Source: JAVBMV01 sp031552145
GTDB lineage: Bacteria > Myxococcota > Myxococcia > Myxococcales > UBA5297
Length of the DNA stretch: 64,000 nucleotides
Reading direction: 5' to 3'
Assembly: GCA_031552145.1 (NCBI GenBank)
Contig: JAVBMV010000007.1
Location: 1 to 64,000 of the forward strand
A model generated the notes under the pieces. It was not told where the DNA came from. It did no database searches and saw only the letters and a program-made list of their open reading frames with translations. Below, piece by piece: positions 16,687 through 26,322 of the stretch. The translations under genes were made by a program, and so were the position numbers. Position 1 is the stretch's first letter; the number at the start of each line of letters is the position of its first letter.

Positions 16687-17463
16687 TCAGAACCAGAGCC
16701 CCAGCGTCCATCTGAAGCAGGGCGCGGAGGCGTCGAACGAGCCCCAGTCGACGCCGCCCACCGAGTCGAACCTATAGGTGGGTCGATAGGCGTAGCCCGC
16801 CGCGAACCCCATCACCAGGGCGGCCTCCCGCTTCCAGTCGCCGAGCAACAGATCGATGCCCACCATCGCCTTCCCGCTGAAGCCGTCGACATCCTGGGTC
16901 AGGCTTCCCTGTTCGTTGAAGCCGAGCGTGGCCCAACTCCAGCCCGCCGAGAGCTCCGCGTAGCTCCAGAGGTTCGAGGTGAGCGGCCGATAATAGGCCA
17001 CTTGCCCCAAGAGCTCCGTCAACCCGAGCCCCACCTTGTCCTCCTGAAAGAGCGGGGCGCTCACCACACCCGCGCCGTGCCCTTCGACAGAGAGCCCCAC
17101 CTTCCATCCTCCCGCCCTGTCGAGGAGATAGCCGACAGAGAAGAGAAACTCGGGGACGACGTCATCCTCGGAGACTAGGTCCCACTCGCGCCCGGGGACA
17201 ATCACACCAAAGACTCCAGCGGTGAACTGGAGGCCGCCGCCGGTCAACACTTCGCGCTCGAGAGGGGGCGATTCAATGGGTGCCTCGGAAAGCAGCTCCT
17301 CGCTCGACTCGCCCGCGTCGCGTGCCTCCTCTGCCTCGAGCGCCGGCTCCTCGGCGGCGCGTGCCTCGCCGCCAAAGAGGAGAATCAGTCCTAAGAGGGA
17401 GAGCGCCGCCGCGGCCCCCGCCGACCTCGCGCCGTGGCGCCATCTATCAATGTGGCTCGTCAT
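16687..17463 (-). CDS. predicted outer-membrane beta-barrel protein
   Basis: The protein has 258 residues. A signal peptide (LSLLGLILLFGGEARAAE) is followed by an acidic linker of about 40 residues and then alternating hydrophobic strands rich in Gly and aromatics (GLQFTAGVFGVIVPG, WSYAELSAGWSWATLGF). It ends in WTLGLWF, the terminal aromatic typical of barrels inserted by BamA. The ATG overlaps the stop of the lipoprotein gene upstream (ATGA). It looks like the barrel partner of the two propeller lipoproteins in the same operon (inference). No named family is recognised. Confidence 0.75.
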   Translation of the reverse strand: MTSHIDRWRHGARSAGAAAALSLLGLILLFGGEARAAEEPALEAEEARDAGESSEELLSEAPIESPPLEREVLTGGGLQFTAGVFGVIVPGREWDLVSEDDVVPEFLFSVGYLLDRAGGWKVGLSVEGHGAGVVSAPLFQEDKVGLGLTELLGQVAYYRPLTSNLWSYAELSAGWSWATLGFNEQGSLTQDVDGFSGKAMVGIDLLLGDWKREAALVMGFAAGYAYRPTYRFDSVGGVDWGSFDASAPCFRWTLGLWF

Positions 17464-18911
17464 CGCCCCTCCCCGAGATTGGCGAGCCCCAGGTAGCGCG
17501 CCCCTTCGACGCGCATCAGCAGCTCCAGTGGCTCCGCGCGCACCAGCGATACATCCCCCCGCCAGGCGTCGTGCTCTACCGCGACGAGCCCCGCGGTCGG
17601 AAGCGCCAAGAGCGGCCCGGGGCGGCCGGGGAGCTGGAGCTGCGCGATCGAGAGCGCGGAGAGTTCGATGACCACCAGCGTGTCATCGTACCGCGAGGTG
17701 GTCCACAGGCTCCTCCCCATGACGAGCGCATCGGTCACGCCCCCGGGAAACTGGATGGGGTGGTTGCGCAGCCTGAGCGCGCTCTCCTCCTCTTCCACAC
17801 GAAGGATGGAGAGCGCCTCCGCGTGGATGAAGATGAGCTCTTCGCCGATGAAGGCCCTCTTGTGGGGCGCGTCGAGGCGCGCCGTCCCGCTCTTTCCGCT
17901 CTTCGGGTTCCAGGCGAAGAGCGCGACCATGTTGGGGTCGTACATCACCAGCGTGCCGTCGGGCATCGCCGCGACCTTGTCGAAGGCCTCGGGCATCGAG
18001 ACGATCGTGGGCTGCGCCTCCACCCCATTCGCCGCGAGGAGCGCCGCGGTTCGATCCCTGCCATAGAGGGCGACGACGGCCGCGCCGCCGTCAGCCGCCG
18101 CGACGGGGAGCATCGCCGTGAGCCCCGTCCCACTCCCTAGATAGTTGAGCGAGAGCTCCAGCCCCGCTCCACTCTCCGCCAGCTCCATGGCGATGAGCTC
18201 GTCGCTGCCACTCATCCTGACGAAGAGAAAGCGATCGTCGTGCGAGAAGGCAGCCTCGAGGACCGTCGCCTCGGAGAGGCTCCCCCTCGGCCTGACGGAG
18301 AGGCGGCGCGCCGGCGTGGAGGGCGCACGCGCATCGAGCAGCGCGACCCCCTTGTCGAAGAGCACCGCGACCCATTGGTGCTCCTCGGAGCGGCCATGGG
18401 CGAAGAGCACCTCCAGCGGCGCCAGGCTCTCCATCGGGAGCGCGATGCGGCTCGCCTCACCCGTGGAGAGCTCGAGGAGCCCCACCTCGTTGACGTTCCT
18501 CGGGCCCGCCGCGGCCTTGTCCGAATAGCTCAGCACGACGTATCGGCCGGTCGCGTCGAGGGTCGCGCGGTCGTAGAGGCTGGGGATCGCGAAGCTCCGC
18601 ACCGAGCGCGCGGCGGGCTCGATCAGGTCGAGGCGCGGAGCATCCTTATCGCCGCAGAGCACCGCGACCCGCGTCCGGTCTGGAGAGACGAAGGCCGCGC
18701 GCGCCCCTTCGCTGAGCGGCAACGCCACCCGCTGGGGCAAGAGCACCGCCTGGCGCGACGCCGCCTCGATCGCCACGACCGAGTCGCTCGTCGCAACGAG
18801 CGGCAGCGCCTTGTAGGCGCCGGAATAGAGATCGCCGCGTGTATCGCAGGCGGAAAGAAGCGCACAGAGCGCGAGGAGCGCGGAGGGGAGCCCGTTGAGC
18901 GTGCGCATCAT
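17460..18911 (-). CDS. lipoprotein with beta-propeller-like repeats
   Basis: The protein has 483 residues with a lipoprotein signal (LLALCALLSAC). The mature part is built of repeating blade-like units with S-D---V-V--- patterns (SPDRTRVAVLCGDK, DATGRYVVLSYSD, SHDDRFLFVRMSG), consistent with a seven-bladed propeller of the WD40/YVTN type. It overlaps the preceding lipoprotein gene and the following barrel gene by ATGA junctions, so the three proteins are made together. The protein probably faces the periplasm or cell surface. No enzymatic residues are visible, so a binding or scaffold role is likely (inference). Confidence 0.78.
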   Translation of the reverse strand: MMRTLNGLPSALLALCALLSACDTRGDLYSGAYKALPLVATSDSVVAIEAASRQAVLLPQRVALPLSEGARAAFVSPDRTRVAVLCGDKDAPRLDLIEPAARSVRSFAIPSLYDRATLDATGRYVVLSYSDKAAAGPRNVNEVGLLELSTGEASRIALPMESLAPLEVLFAHGRSEEHQWVAVLFDKGVALLDARAPSTPARRLSVRPRGSLSEATVLEAAFSHDDRFLFVRMSGSDELIAMELAESGAGLELSLNYLGSGTGLTAMLPVAAADGGAAVVALYGRDRTAALLAANGVEAQPTIVSMPEAFDKVAAMPDGTLVMYDPNMVALFAWNPKSGKSGTARLDAPHKRAFIGEELIFIHAEALSILRVEEEESALRLRNHPIQFPGGVTDALVMGRSLWTTSRYDDTLVVIELSALSIAQLQLPGRPGPLLALPTAGLVAVEHDAWRGDVSLVRAEPLELLMRVEGARYLGLANLGEGR

Positions 18912-20488
18912 TCGATCTCCGCGTTGAGCGTGAAGCCAGTCACCGTGCGCCCGCTCTTCGTCGCCAGATCGACGAACGAGAGCCGCCCTGCCGGATGTTC
19001 CTGCGCGACGAAGATGGAGTCGCCGTCGGCCACCGCCCCCGCGAAGAGCGGCGGTGAGCGCAGCGGCATCTCGCTCGAGATGAGCGAGGCAAAGTCGACG
19101 ACGTCGAGGCGATGCGCGCCGCCCGCGGTTGAGGCGACGGCCGCATATCGCTGTGAACTCGAGAGGGCGAAGGGGCCCGGCCTCGCCTCCCCCGTGCTGG
19201 TGAGCAGCGCGAAGCCCGAGGCGACATCCAGGACGGAGAAGCCGTTGGCGCGATCGATCGCCAGCTCATAAGGATCGAGCGCGTCGCTCTCGGGCTGCGG
19301 CCTGTGGATGATCAGCGCCTTGGCACCGTCGTCGGTGAGCGCCACCTGCGCCACCTGCTTCTCCAGCTCGAAGCGCGTCACCTCGCCCGAGGGCAGCGCG
19401 ATCTTGGCGCACCACTCGTTACCCGAGACGCTGGAGAACCCCAGCGCGAAGCCGCTGTTCGCGCGCGGCAGGACCACCTGGCCCACCGAGAGTGTCGTCG
19501 TGATGGTCGTGGTCGCAAGCGACGGAAGAGCGATGAGCACCAACTGCTTCGAAGAGCGCAGCGCCGCGATGGCCATCGTGCCGTCGGGCAGCAGGTCGAG
19601 ATCGGTCGCGACCTCGGGAAGCTCGATCGCGGTCAGCGCGGCTCCGTCGAACGAGAGCAACCTCGGCGCGGTGGTCGAGCGGAGCAGGAATCGCGCTCCG
19701 TCGGGTGTCGCCGCCACCTCGCGCGCCGCCATGTCGGACGAAAACTCCTCCGGCAGCGCGACGCGCAAAGGCAGCGCCTGCCCCTCGGCCAGATCGAGCG
19801 CGACCGAGACGATCGCGTCCTTGGTGACGACCTGGGCCACGCCGCTCGCCTGAAGGATGACATTCGAGACGCGATAGCCCACGGGGCGTTCGAGCGTGCG
19901 CTTCGTCTCGAGCGAGATGAGCGTGACGGCGCCGCTCGCCCCCGCTTCGGGCAGCGTCGAAGCGGAGGTCCACGCGACGGCCCATCTCCCATCGGCGCTC
20001 ACCGAGAGGCGATCGTGCCACCGCCCCAGCGCGAGCTTCTCGACGCGGGCGGGGCGCTCGGAGGCATCGATGAGCGCGAGGGCGGGGCTCCCGTTCGAGA
20101 GGACGCAGAGCCTATCGCTCCCCGGCACCGCGAGCAGATCGGCGGGGCCCGTCGGGACGGGGATCGCCTCGATCTCCAACGTCGCGGGATCGATCTTCGC
20201 GATCGAGTTGGCGGCGGGGAAGAGCGTGAAGAGAAACCGTGTGGTGGTGACCGGCGCGCGCGCGGCCAGCGCGTCGGCCTCTTCTTCCGGGCGCACGCAG
20301 ACGCCCTCTTCGCAGGTGTAGCCGAGCGGGCACTGCGCGTGAGAGGTGCAGCCCTCGTCGGGCTCTTCGGCCCCACCGCCTCCGCCATTCCACCCCGGGT
20401 CGGACGCTCTGCTCTCGGCCATATCTCCGGAGCAGCGCACCCACGCCAGGACGCAGAGTCCGGCGAGCACCCACGAACCGACTCTCAT
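18908..20488 (-). CDS. lipoprotein with EB-like Cys module and beta-propeller repeats
   Basis: The protein has 526 residues. The signal ends at VRCSG; Cys19 is the probable lipid site although the lipobox is atypical (Trp-Val-Arg-Cys). After a Gly-rich linker comes a compact Cys module (CTSHAQCPLGYTCEEGVCV), of the kind abundant in myxobacterial surface proteins. The rest is blade-like repeats (TTRFLFTLFPAANSIAKID, SVSADGRWAVAW). It is the first gene of the operon with the paralogue at 17460 and the barrel at 16687. The Cys module plus propeller suggests a surface-exposed binding protein (inference). Confidence 0.78.
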   Translation of the reverse strand: MRVGSWVLAGLCVLAWVRCSGDMAESRASDPGWNGGGGGAEEPDEGCTSHAQCPLGYTCEEGVCVRPEEEADALAARAPVTTTRFLFTLFPAANSIAKIDPATLEIEAIPVPTGPADLLAVPGSDRLCVLSNGSPALALIDASERPARVEKLALGRWHDRLSVSADGRWAVAWTSASTLPEAGASGAVTLISLETKRTLERPVGYRVSNVILQASGVAQVVTKDAIVSVALDLAEGQALPLRVALPEEFSSDMAAREVAATPDGARFLLRSTTAPRLLSFDGAALTAIELPEVATDLDLLPDGTMAIAALRSSKQLVLIALPSLATTTITTTLSVGQVVLPRANSGFALGFSSVSGNEWCAKIALPSGEVTRFELEKQVAQVALTDDGAKALIIHRPQPESDALDPYELAIDRANGFSVLDVASGFALLTSTGEARPGPFALSSSQRYAAVASTAGGAHRLDVVDFASLISSEMPLRSPPLFAGAVADGDSIFVAQEHPAGRLSFVDLATKSGRTVTGFTLNAEIE

Positions 20489-20725
20489 CGCTCTCTCCCG
20501 AAAACAATTGCAATCCGCGGGCCGGCCCGCCGCGACAGATTCTGACGGGACGTTATCTCAAGGCAGCGCGCCGCACCAAGGCCCATTTCTACCGCGCGCG
20601 ATGATCCACGTGAAACGGCGTGAGCCCGCGTTGCTTCGCGCAACTGCTCAAGGTCTGGCGCAGCAGCGCCGGAGGGTTCGGCGGTATCGTGCCGAGTCCC
20701 TCCTCGGGACATGGCTGAGCGGCCG

Positions 20726-22099
20726 CTACTCCTTCGGCGCGCGGGCTCTCAGGAGCGCCTCGTCGAGCTGGCTTCTCCATGCGGCTCCGTGAATTGCCCG
20801 ACCCACGAACATGGCCCGCGCGATGTTGAGCGGCGCTAAGCAGCGCAGCGCCAACCGGTAGCGGTCATACTTGGGCGCGCGGAGCTTCTCGTCCGAGAGA
20901 GAGATGGGCTCCCTCCGGAAGCCCAGAGCCACCATGGCGCGCGCCACCGACCGGATGCGCGCTCGTGCCTCCCGAACCAATACTTCGAATGGTTCGACGC
21001 CATAGCGTTCGTTCTGCATGATGCGGAAGAGATAGGTCGCCCTTCCCTCGCGGGAGGCCACCTCGAAGGCGACCGCGTTGCCGGGCTTGGAGCGATCGTC
21101 CGAGAGGATCGGGAAGGCGAAGAAGGCGACACGCCCCGCCATGGGATCGGTCTCTCCCGCCCCCTCCTCTTCGCTCTCGTCGCCCGAGCCCTCCTCTTCA
21201 CGCGCCTCCTCTGGCTCCTGGTCGGAGCGGAGGCTCGTCTCCTTCAGCCCGAAGGCCATCTCCTCCGAGAGCGCCAGCGTGCTGAGCTGGTCGAAGGATT
21301 CACCGAGCGCACCCTCCGCCACGGCCCTCTTCTCCAGCGCGAGCCAGATCGAGAGGTCGATCGCGTCGAGCTCCGCTCTGCGCACGGGCACACCGTCTCG
21401 CACGGCGGCCGCGAGGCGTCGCGCCGTCAAGGGCGGTAGCCCCGGAACCAGCGTCGCCAGCGCATCGGCGTTTCTCCTCCTTAGCGCGCCCAAGCGCTCC
21501 TCGACGAGCGCCGCGCAGGCGCGCGTGCGCGTACCCAGCTTCCCGATGGAGAGCGCCAGCTCTGGACCGGACAGCTCCAGCAGATAGTGCGCCTCGTCGA
21601 AGGTCACCGAGGTGAGCTCGCCATAGGGAACGGGCTCCACCATCGCGTCGTCAGGCAGGAAGGCCAGGTGCGTCCCGAAGATGCGCAATGCGCCCGCGCG
21701 CCATTCTCCCGCGCGCCCAGCCTCGCAGGGGAAGTCCTCCGCGGAGTCCGCGGCCTTGTCGAAGAGCAGGTGCTTGGTCCGGTAGTTCGCGAGCGCCCCG
21801 CGCAGTCCTTCGAGAAACTCGCGTAAGCGACTCCCCATCATCGAGAGCTGCAGCCTCTCCCCGGTCGCCAGCGCGATCGCGACCGCGTGCTCCGAGGGAC
21901 TCAAAGCGTCGAGGTCGGCGAAGCCGAGGCGCAGCGGCGCGCCGCCCGGCAAGCGCAGCTCCAGCCACTCCGCCTCGATCGCGAGCGTCGCCGCTCCCTC
22001 CTCCAGCACCGCCCCCGCGGGCTCCCGCAGCCCAAAGTGGCATTTGAAGGGGGCGCGCTGCTCCTCCTGCGCCCTCAAGGCGCTCTCCGCTCGCCACAC
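20726..22099 (-). CDS. hypothetical protein with two PH-like halves
   Basis: The protein has 457 residues if translation starts at GTG 22099. A TTG at 22078, which overlaps the upstream stop as TTGA and has GGAGA in front, is an equally good start. Two successive beta-rich units (residues about 20-110 and 120-215) look like bacterial PH-type barrels. They are followed by a helical region, a very acidic linker (EEAREEEGSGDESEEEG) and a C-terminal alpha/beta part. There is no signal peptide or membrane helix. It is translationally coupled to the zinc-ribbon protein at 22075. I do not recognise a family. Confidence 0.65.
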   Translation of the reverse strand: MWRAESALRAQEEQRAPFKCHFGLREPAGAVLEEGAATLAIEAEWLELRLPGGAPLRLGFADLDALSPSEHAVAIALATGERLQLSMMGSRLREFLEGLRGALANYRTKHLLFDKAADSAEDFPCEAGRAGEWRAGALRIFGTHLAFLPDDAMVEPVPYGELTSVTFDEAHYLLELSGPELALSIGKLGTRTRACAALVEERLGALRRRNADALATLVPGLPPLTARRLAAAVRDGVPVRRAELDAIDLSIWLALEKRAVAEGALGESFDQLSTLALSEEMAFGLKETSLRSDQEPEEAREEEGSGDESEEEGAGETDPMAGRVAFFAFPILSDDRSKPGNAVAFEVASREGRATYLFRIMQNERYGVEPFEVLVREARARIRSVARAMVALGFRREPISLSDEKLRAPKYDRYRLALRCLAPLNIARAMFVGRAIHGAAWRSQLDEALLRARAPKE

Positions 22100-22713
22100 T
22101 CGGCGCAGAACTTCACAGCGGCAGCCAACTCAGCCCCACACTTCTTGCAACTCGCCTTCGCGGCGACGGCCTGACCGCATTCGGGGCAGAAACGCGCGGC
22201 GCCCACACGAGCGTTGCAGTTGGGGCATTGAGCCACGGCGTCAACGGTGACGTCTACGTTGGCCACATAGTCGGTGTTGCGAACCTTCTCCCTTACCTGC
22301 TCAACCTCCGCCTGTGCCTGCGCGGCGGCCACCTCCTGCGCCAAGTCCGGGGCACACTCCTCGCAGAGGTTGCGCTTCTCGTTCCAGCAGATCTCGGGGC
22401 AGACCCACTTCCCACATCGAGTGCACTGCTTGAACTTCCCCTTGAGCTCCGCGACCGCCTTGCGCAGCGCCTCGTCGTGCCCCTTCCCTCCCACGGCGCG
22501 CTGGATGTCGTAGGTGCTGTTGCCGACGCGTCCCAGCGCTCCTCCAAAGAGGTTGCCGGCGACCCGCAGAAAGCTCGAGACAGTGCCGATGGCCGAGGCC
22601 TGGAAAGAACTCTGATACCCATTGCCGCACTTGTCGCAGAAAAACTTGAACTGAAAACCGCGATCGGTCGAGAGATCCTCATGGTTCTTCACGAACTGGA
22701 TGGCGTCGGACAT
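22075..22713 (-). CDS. multi-zinc-ribbon protein
   Basis: The protein has 212 residues from ATG 22713, which follows a stronger start context than the upstream frame. It contains four or more metal knuckles: CDKCG near 30, CTRCGKWVCPEIC and CEEC near 105-130, CPNC/CPECG near 180 and CKKCG/CAECG at the very C-terminus. The C-terminal double zinc ribbon is of the DZR type seen in scaffolding or membrane-remodelling proteins. Between the ribbons are a Gly/Ala-rich segment and a Gln/Glu coiled coil. Its stop overlaps the start of the PH-like protein, pointing to one complex. Confidence 0.75.
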   Translation of the reverse strand: MSDAIQFVKNHEDLSTDRGFQFKFFCDKCGNGYQSSFQASAIGTVSSFLRVAGNLFGGALGRVGNSTYDIQRAVGGKGHDEALRKAVAELKGKFKQCTRCGKWVCPEICWNEKRNLCEECAPDLAQEVAAAQAQAEVEQVREKVRNTDYVANVDVTVDAVAQCPNCNARVGAARFCPECGQAVAAKASCKKCGAELAAAVKFCAECGERRAP

Positions 22714-22885
22714 GTTCGAGAGCCTTTCATCGCTGGTGTGACCTGAGAGCGCTCGCAGTTTTATCAGTCTTCGAAATTCCGGGAAAGCAACTCCCGCCGC
22801 CTCCATCTATTCTTCACGTCTTCACCAGTCACGACATCTTCCAAGAGTCTTTTCTTGGCATTGCATTCTCCTCCATCGCCAGCAT

Positions 22886-23662
22886 TTAGCCGAAGAAAGC
22901 AAACTCGGCGCCCAATGGATCGCGGGCAATCGCCACACGTCCCGCGCCGAGCGGCGCGGGAGCGAGGAGGAGCGCACCCCCTGCCGCGACCACGCGCTCG
23001 GCGACGCGCTCCACCGAGGCCACCTGCACATAGTGAAGCCAGCTGTCGGCACGCTCGGGATCGAGCGCCAGACCGATGCTCGCGCGCGCACCGAGGGGGC
23101 TCTCGATGTTCAGATAGTAGTCGCTGGGTGCGATCGTGACGCACGCCTCGCGCGCGACTGGGACGCGCCTAAACCTCCAGCCCATCGCCGCGCAATAGAA
23201 GGCCTGGGACTTTGCCAGATCTTTCGCGCGCAGCTCGGCCCAGCCAAACTCGTTCTCGCGCGGAGCCAGCTCTTCGAGCGACAGGCCCTCCGGCAACTCC
23301 ATGGAGGGGCGAAACGGGTAGAAGATCGCGCCCCCCGGATCGCATAGGCCCGAGACTCGCCCCACCTCGGGGATATCCATGAGCGGCACGCAGAGCTGCC
23401 CTCCCGCGGCGAGCGCGCGCGCGGTCGCGGCATCCACATCGTCGATGTCGGCGTACCCTCCCCAGCAGGCCTCGGGGAGGCCACGAGGGTGCTTCATCAG
23501 ACCGCCCACCTCCCTCGCGCCATTGAGCAGAACCGTGTAGGTGCCCATGCCCGGCACGGGCCGATCGTCGAAGCTCCAACCAAAGAGCTGGGCGTAGAAG
23601 GCCTTGGAGGCGGCGGGCTCGGGCGTCAGCAGCTCGCGCCAGATGAATTGTCCTTCGAACAT
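22886..23662 (-). CDS. VOC-family protein with two glyoxalase-like domains
   Basis: The protein has 258 residues made of two repeats of the vicinal-oxygen-chelate fold: FIWRELLTPEPAASKAFYAQLFGW at the start and FGWAELRAKDLAKSQAFYCAAMGW at about residue 135. The family includes glyoxalase I, dioxygenases and resistance proteins; two-domain versions like this resemble the mycobacterial CFP30B group with no fixed activity. Conserved acidic ends of each half (GGAIFYPF, GAEFAFFG) are present. The start overlaps the 3' end of the MATE gene by 37 bp, so the two are co-transcribed. The biochemical role cannot be assigned. Confidence 0.85.
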   Translation of the reverse strand: MFEGQFIWRELLTPEPAASKAFYAQLFGWSFDDRPVPGMGTYTVLLNGAREVGGLMKHPRGLPEACWGGYADIDDVDAATARALAAGGQLCVPLMDIPEVGRVSGLCDPGGAIFYPFRPSMELPEGLSLEELAPRENEFGWAELRAKDLAKSQAFYCAAMGWRFRRVPVAREACVTIAPSDYYLNIESPLGARASIGLALDPERADSWLHYVQVASVERVAERVVAAGGALLLAPAPLGAGRVAIARDPLGAEFAFFG

Positions 23663-25047
23663 GGTTTGGCTCGGGGTCGAGGGGTTGTTCTGTACGGGTC
23701 TACCACTTCAATCCGCTTCCACGCACCGCGCCTGAAGACCGCGCCGAGCCAGAGAAGGCGCACGGTCCAATCGCACCCGCTCCCCAGCCAGACGCCCAGA
23801 AGGCCCATCTCCAGATGAAAGGCGAAGAACCAGGTGGCGCCCAGCCGCACCAGACCGGGCCCGATCACGGCCGCGATGGCAGGGGTCACCGTGTCGCCCG
23901 CGCCGCGCAGCGCGGCGCCAAAGGAGTGCGTCGCCGCCATGATGGGCTGCGCGACGGCCGCTGCGATGAGGCAGGTCGCGCCCAGTCGCACCACCTCTGG
24001 GTCGGGCGAGATGAGGCGCAGGAGCTGATGCGGTGCGATCGCGAAGAGGGCGCCAACGGCGCACATGACCCCCACCCCGAGCTTCACCGCCATCATTCCG
24101 GCGCGCTCCGCCTCCAGAGGCTTCCCCGCGCCGAGCCGCTGCGCCACCAGTGCCGCCGCCGCCATGCCGATCGCCTCCGACGAGATGAAGCCGATCGACT
24201 CCACTGCGATCGCGGCCTGGTTGGCGGCCATCGCCAGGTCGCCCAACCGCCCGACCAGCGCGGCGTAGAGCAAAAAGCCCAGGTGATAGACCACGCGCTC
24301 GAGAAAGGCGGAGCTGCTCACGCTCAGCACCGGTCTCAGCGCCCTCAGGGATCGACTGCGCGGCGCGGCGTCACCCAGGCGCCGCCGCCGGCGGGCAAGT
24401 CCCCAGATCAGTACGGCCGCGTTGCAGGCCATGGCGATCCCGGTCCCCAGCGCGGCCCCCACCACCCCCAGCTCCGGCGCGCCGAAGCGCCCGTAGATAA
24501 GCACCCACGAGAGCGCCAAATTGACGAGCGCCGTCGCCGCCGCCGCGAGCATCGGCGCCCGCAGCTCGCCAATCGACTGATAGATCGCCGTCGCGCCCGA
24601 GGCGGCGAAGGAGGCCGCGAAGAATGGGAAGAGCGCGCCCATATAAGTTGCAGCGAGGGCGCGCACCTCTCCGGAGGCAGTTTCGCCCGCCACCCAATCG
24701 ACCAGCAGATGGCGCGCCAGCGTACCACCACCGCCGATCACCAGGCCGAGCGCCACAGCGAAGAGCAGCACCGCGCGCCCGATCGCCGCGACCTCTCCGC
24801 GCGCCCCCGCGCCATGGGCGCGCCCCGCCACCGCCACTGTCCCCACCGTAAAGACAGTGAAGACCTGCGCGATGGACCAGAGGAGCGCGCCGCTCGCCTG
24901 AAGCGACGCCAGCGCATCGGCGCTGTACTGGCCGAGCAGTACCCGGTCGGTGAAAAAAAGAACCGTGAGTACCAAGCCCTGGAGCGCCGCGGGCCATGCG
25001 AGGCGCAGTGTCTGGGCGAGGAGCGAGCGCCCGTCCCGAATGCCCAT
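23626..25047 (-). CDS. MATE-family efflux transporter
   Basis: The protein has 473 residues and about twelve membrane helices in two six-helix halves. The N-terminal half begins LRLAWPAALQGLVLTVLFFTDRVLLGQ, the usual MATE opening with a charged Asp in helix 1. The second half begins at about residue 250 (VSSSAFLERVVYHLGFLLYAALVGRLGDLAMAANQ). MATE proteins export cationic drugs or lipids using sodium or proton gradients. The C-terminal tail after the last helix is longer than usual and overlaps the VOC gene. The start ATG 25047 lies 15 bp from the RhlE stop, suggesting a RhlE-MATE-VOC transcription unit. Confidence 0.9.
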   Translation of the reverse strand: MGIRDGRSLLAQTLRLAWPAALQGLVLTVLFFTDRVLLGQYSADALASLQASGALLWSIAQVFTVFTVGTVAVAGRAHGAGARGEVAAIGRAVLLFAVALGLVIGGGGTLARHLLVDWVAGETASGEVRALAATYMGALFPFFAASFAASGATAIYQSIGELRAPMLAAAATALVNLALSWVLIYGRFGAPELGVVGAALGTGIAMACNAAVLIWGLARRRRRLGDAAPRSRSLRALRPVLSVSSSAFLERVVYHLGFLLYAALVGRLGDLAMAANQAAIAVESIGFISSEAIGMAAAALVAQRLGAGKPLEAERAGMMAVKLGVGVMCAVGALFAIAPHQLLRLISPDPEVVRLGATCLIAAAVAQPIMAATHSFGAALRGAGDTVTPAIAAVIGPGLVRLGATWFFAFHLEMGLLGVWLGSGCDWTVRLLWLGAVFRRGAWKRIEVVDPYRTTPRPRAKPCSKDNSSGASC

Positions 25048-25062
25048 CGAAGCGCTTCTGCC

Positions 25063-26322
25063 TCACCCTCTCCGGCGCCGTCCGTTGGCCCGAAACGACG
25101 CGACGCGAGCGGCTCTGCGGGTGGAGGTGCCGTGGCCTGGCTGCTGGGGCCCGGGTGAGCGCTGTGCCTCCCGCGCGCGCTCCAGCTCGCGCTGAAAGGC
25201 GGGAGCCTCGCGCGGCAGCTCTCTTCGCTCGATCGGCTTGCCGATGAGCTTCTCGATGGCGCGCAGCGAATCGGTGTCATCGGGCGTGCTGAAGCTGATG
25301 GCGACCCCCTCTGCTCCCGCTCGCGCGGTCCTACCAATGCGGTGGACGTAATCCTCGGGCACATGCGGAAGATCGAAGTTGATCACCTGCCCAATCTCTT
25401 CGACGTCGATGCCGCGCGCCGCGATATCCGTCGCAACGAGGATGCGGACCTTGCCCGTGCGGAAGCCCTCGAGCGCCGACTGTCTTTGCCCCTGGCTGCG
25501 ATCGCCGTGGATGCGCGCGACGTCGTGCCCCTCCTTGTCGAGCCGGCGCGCCACCTTGTCGGCGCCGTGCTTGGTGCGCGTGAAGACAAGCGTGCTCTGC
25601 TCACCCTCTTCCAAGAGGGCGAGGAGCAGCGCCAGCTTCTCCTCCTTCGTCGCCCTGAAGAGACTCTGGTGCACGCCCGCGGCGGTGGTCCCGCTGCGCG
25701 TGACCTCTACCTTCGTGGGGGCCTTGAGGTGGCGCTTGGAGAAGGCGTCTACCTCCGGCCCTAGCGTCGCCGAGAAGAGCAGGGTCTGTCGCTCCTTGGG
25801 GAGCTGCTTCAGGATGCGATCGAGCGCGGGCGCGAAGCCCATGTCGAGCATGCGATCCGCTTCGTCGAGTACCAGCAGCCCGATGCCATCGAGCCGGGCG
25901 GTCCCCTGGTGGAGGTGATCGACCAGACGCCCCGGCGTCGCGACGATCAGCGCGGGACCCGCGCGCAGCGCGTGCGTCTGGGGCCCCATCGCGACGCCTC
26001 CGATGACGCAGAGGGCGCGCGCTCCCAGCTTGCGCCCGAGCAGGTCGAACTGCTCGCCGATCTGCAGGGCGAGCTCGCGCGTCGGGACGAGCACCAGCGT
26101 CTTGCACCGCTCTGAGCGTCCGAGCCGATCGACCAGAGGGATGAGGAACGCGCCCGTCTTCCCAGTGCCCGTCGCCGCACAGCCGATCAGGTTCTTTCCT
26201 TCGAGGACGTGGGGGATCGCCAGCTCTTGAATGCGCGTGGGGTTTTCCCAGCCCATCTGAGCAATCGCCGAAAGTGTTTGGGGTAACAACGGAAGGGACG
26301 AAAAGAACGAATCTCGAGACAA
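25063..26322 (-). CDS. rhlE: DEAD-box RNA helicase, RhlE-like
   Basis: The protein has 419 residues with start TTG 26322 and GAAAGAG upstream. All DEAD-box motifs are visible: Q motif GWENPTRIQ, motif I ATGTGKT, Ia PTRELALQI, motif II DEAD, motif III SAT, motif V ATDIAARGID and motif VI HRIGRTARAG. The C-terminal tail is basic (RRAARVASFRANGRRRRG), as in RhlE proteins that act on ribosome assembly or RNA turnover in the cytoplasm. The size matches the family. It is the first gene of a minus-strand unit with the MATE transporter. Confidence 0.93.
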   Translation of the reverse strand: MSRDSFFSSLPLLPQTLSAIAQMGWENPTRIQELAIPHVLEGKNLIGCAATGTGKTGAFLIPLVDRLGRSERCKTLVLVPTRELALQIGEQFDLLGRKLGARALCVIGGVAMGPQTHALRAGPALIVATPGRLVDHLHQGTARLDGIGLLVLDEADRMLDMGFAPALDRILKQLPKERQTLLFSATLGPEVDAFSKRHLKAPTKVEVTRSGTTAAGVHQSLFRATKEEKLALLLALLEEGEQSTLVFTRTKHGADKVARRLDKEGHDVARIHGDRSQGQRQSALEGFRTGKVRILVATDIAARGIDVEEIGQVINFDLPHVPEDYVHRIGRTARAGAEGVAISFSTPDDTDSLRAIEKLIGKPIERRELPREAPAFQRELERAREAQRSPGPQQPGHGTSTRRAARVASFRANGRRRRG

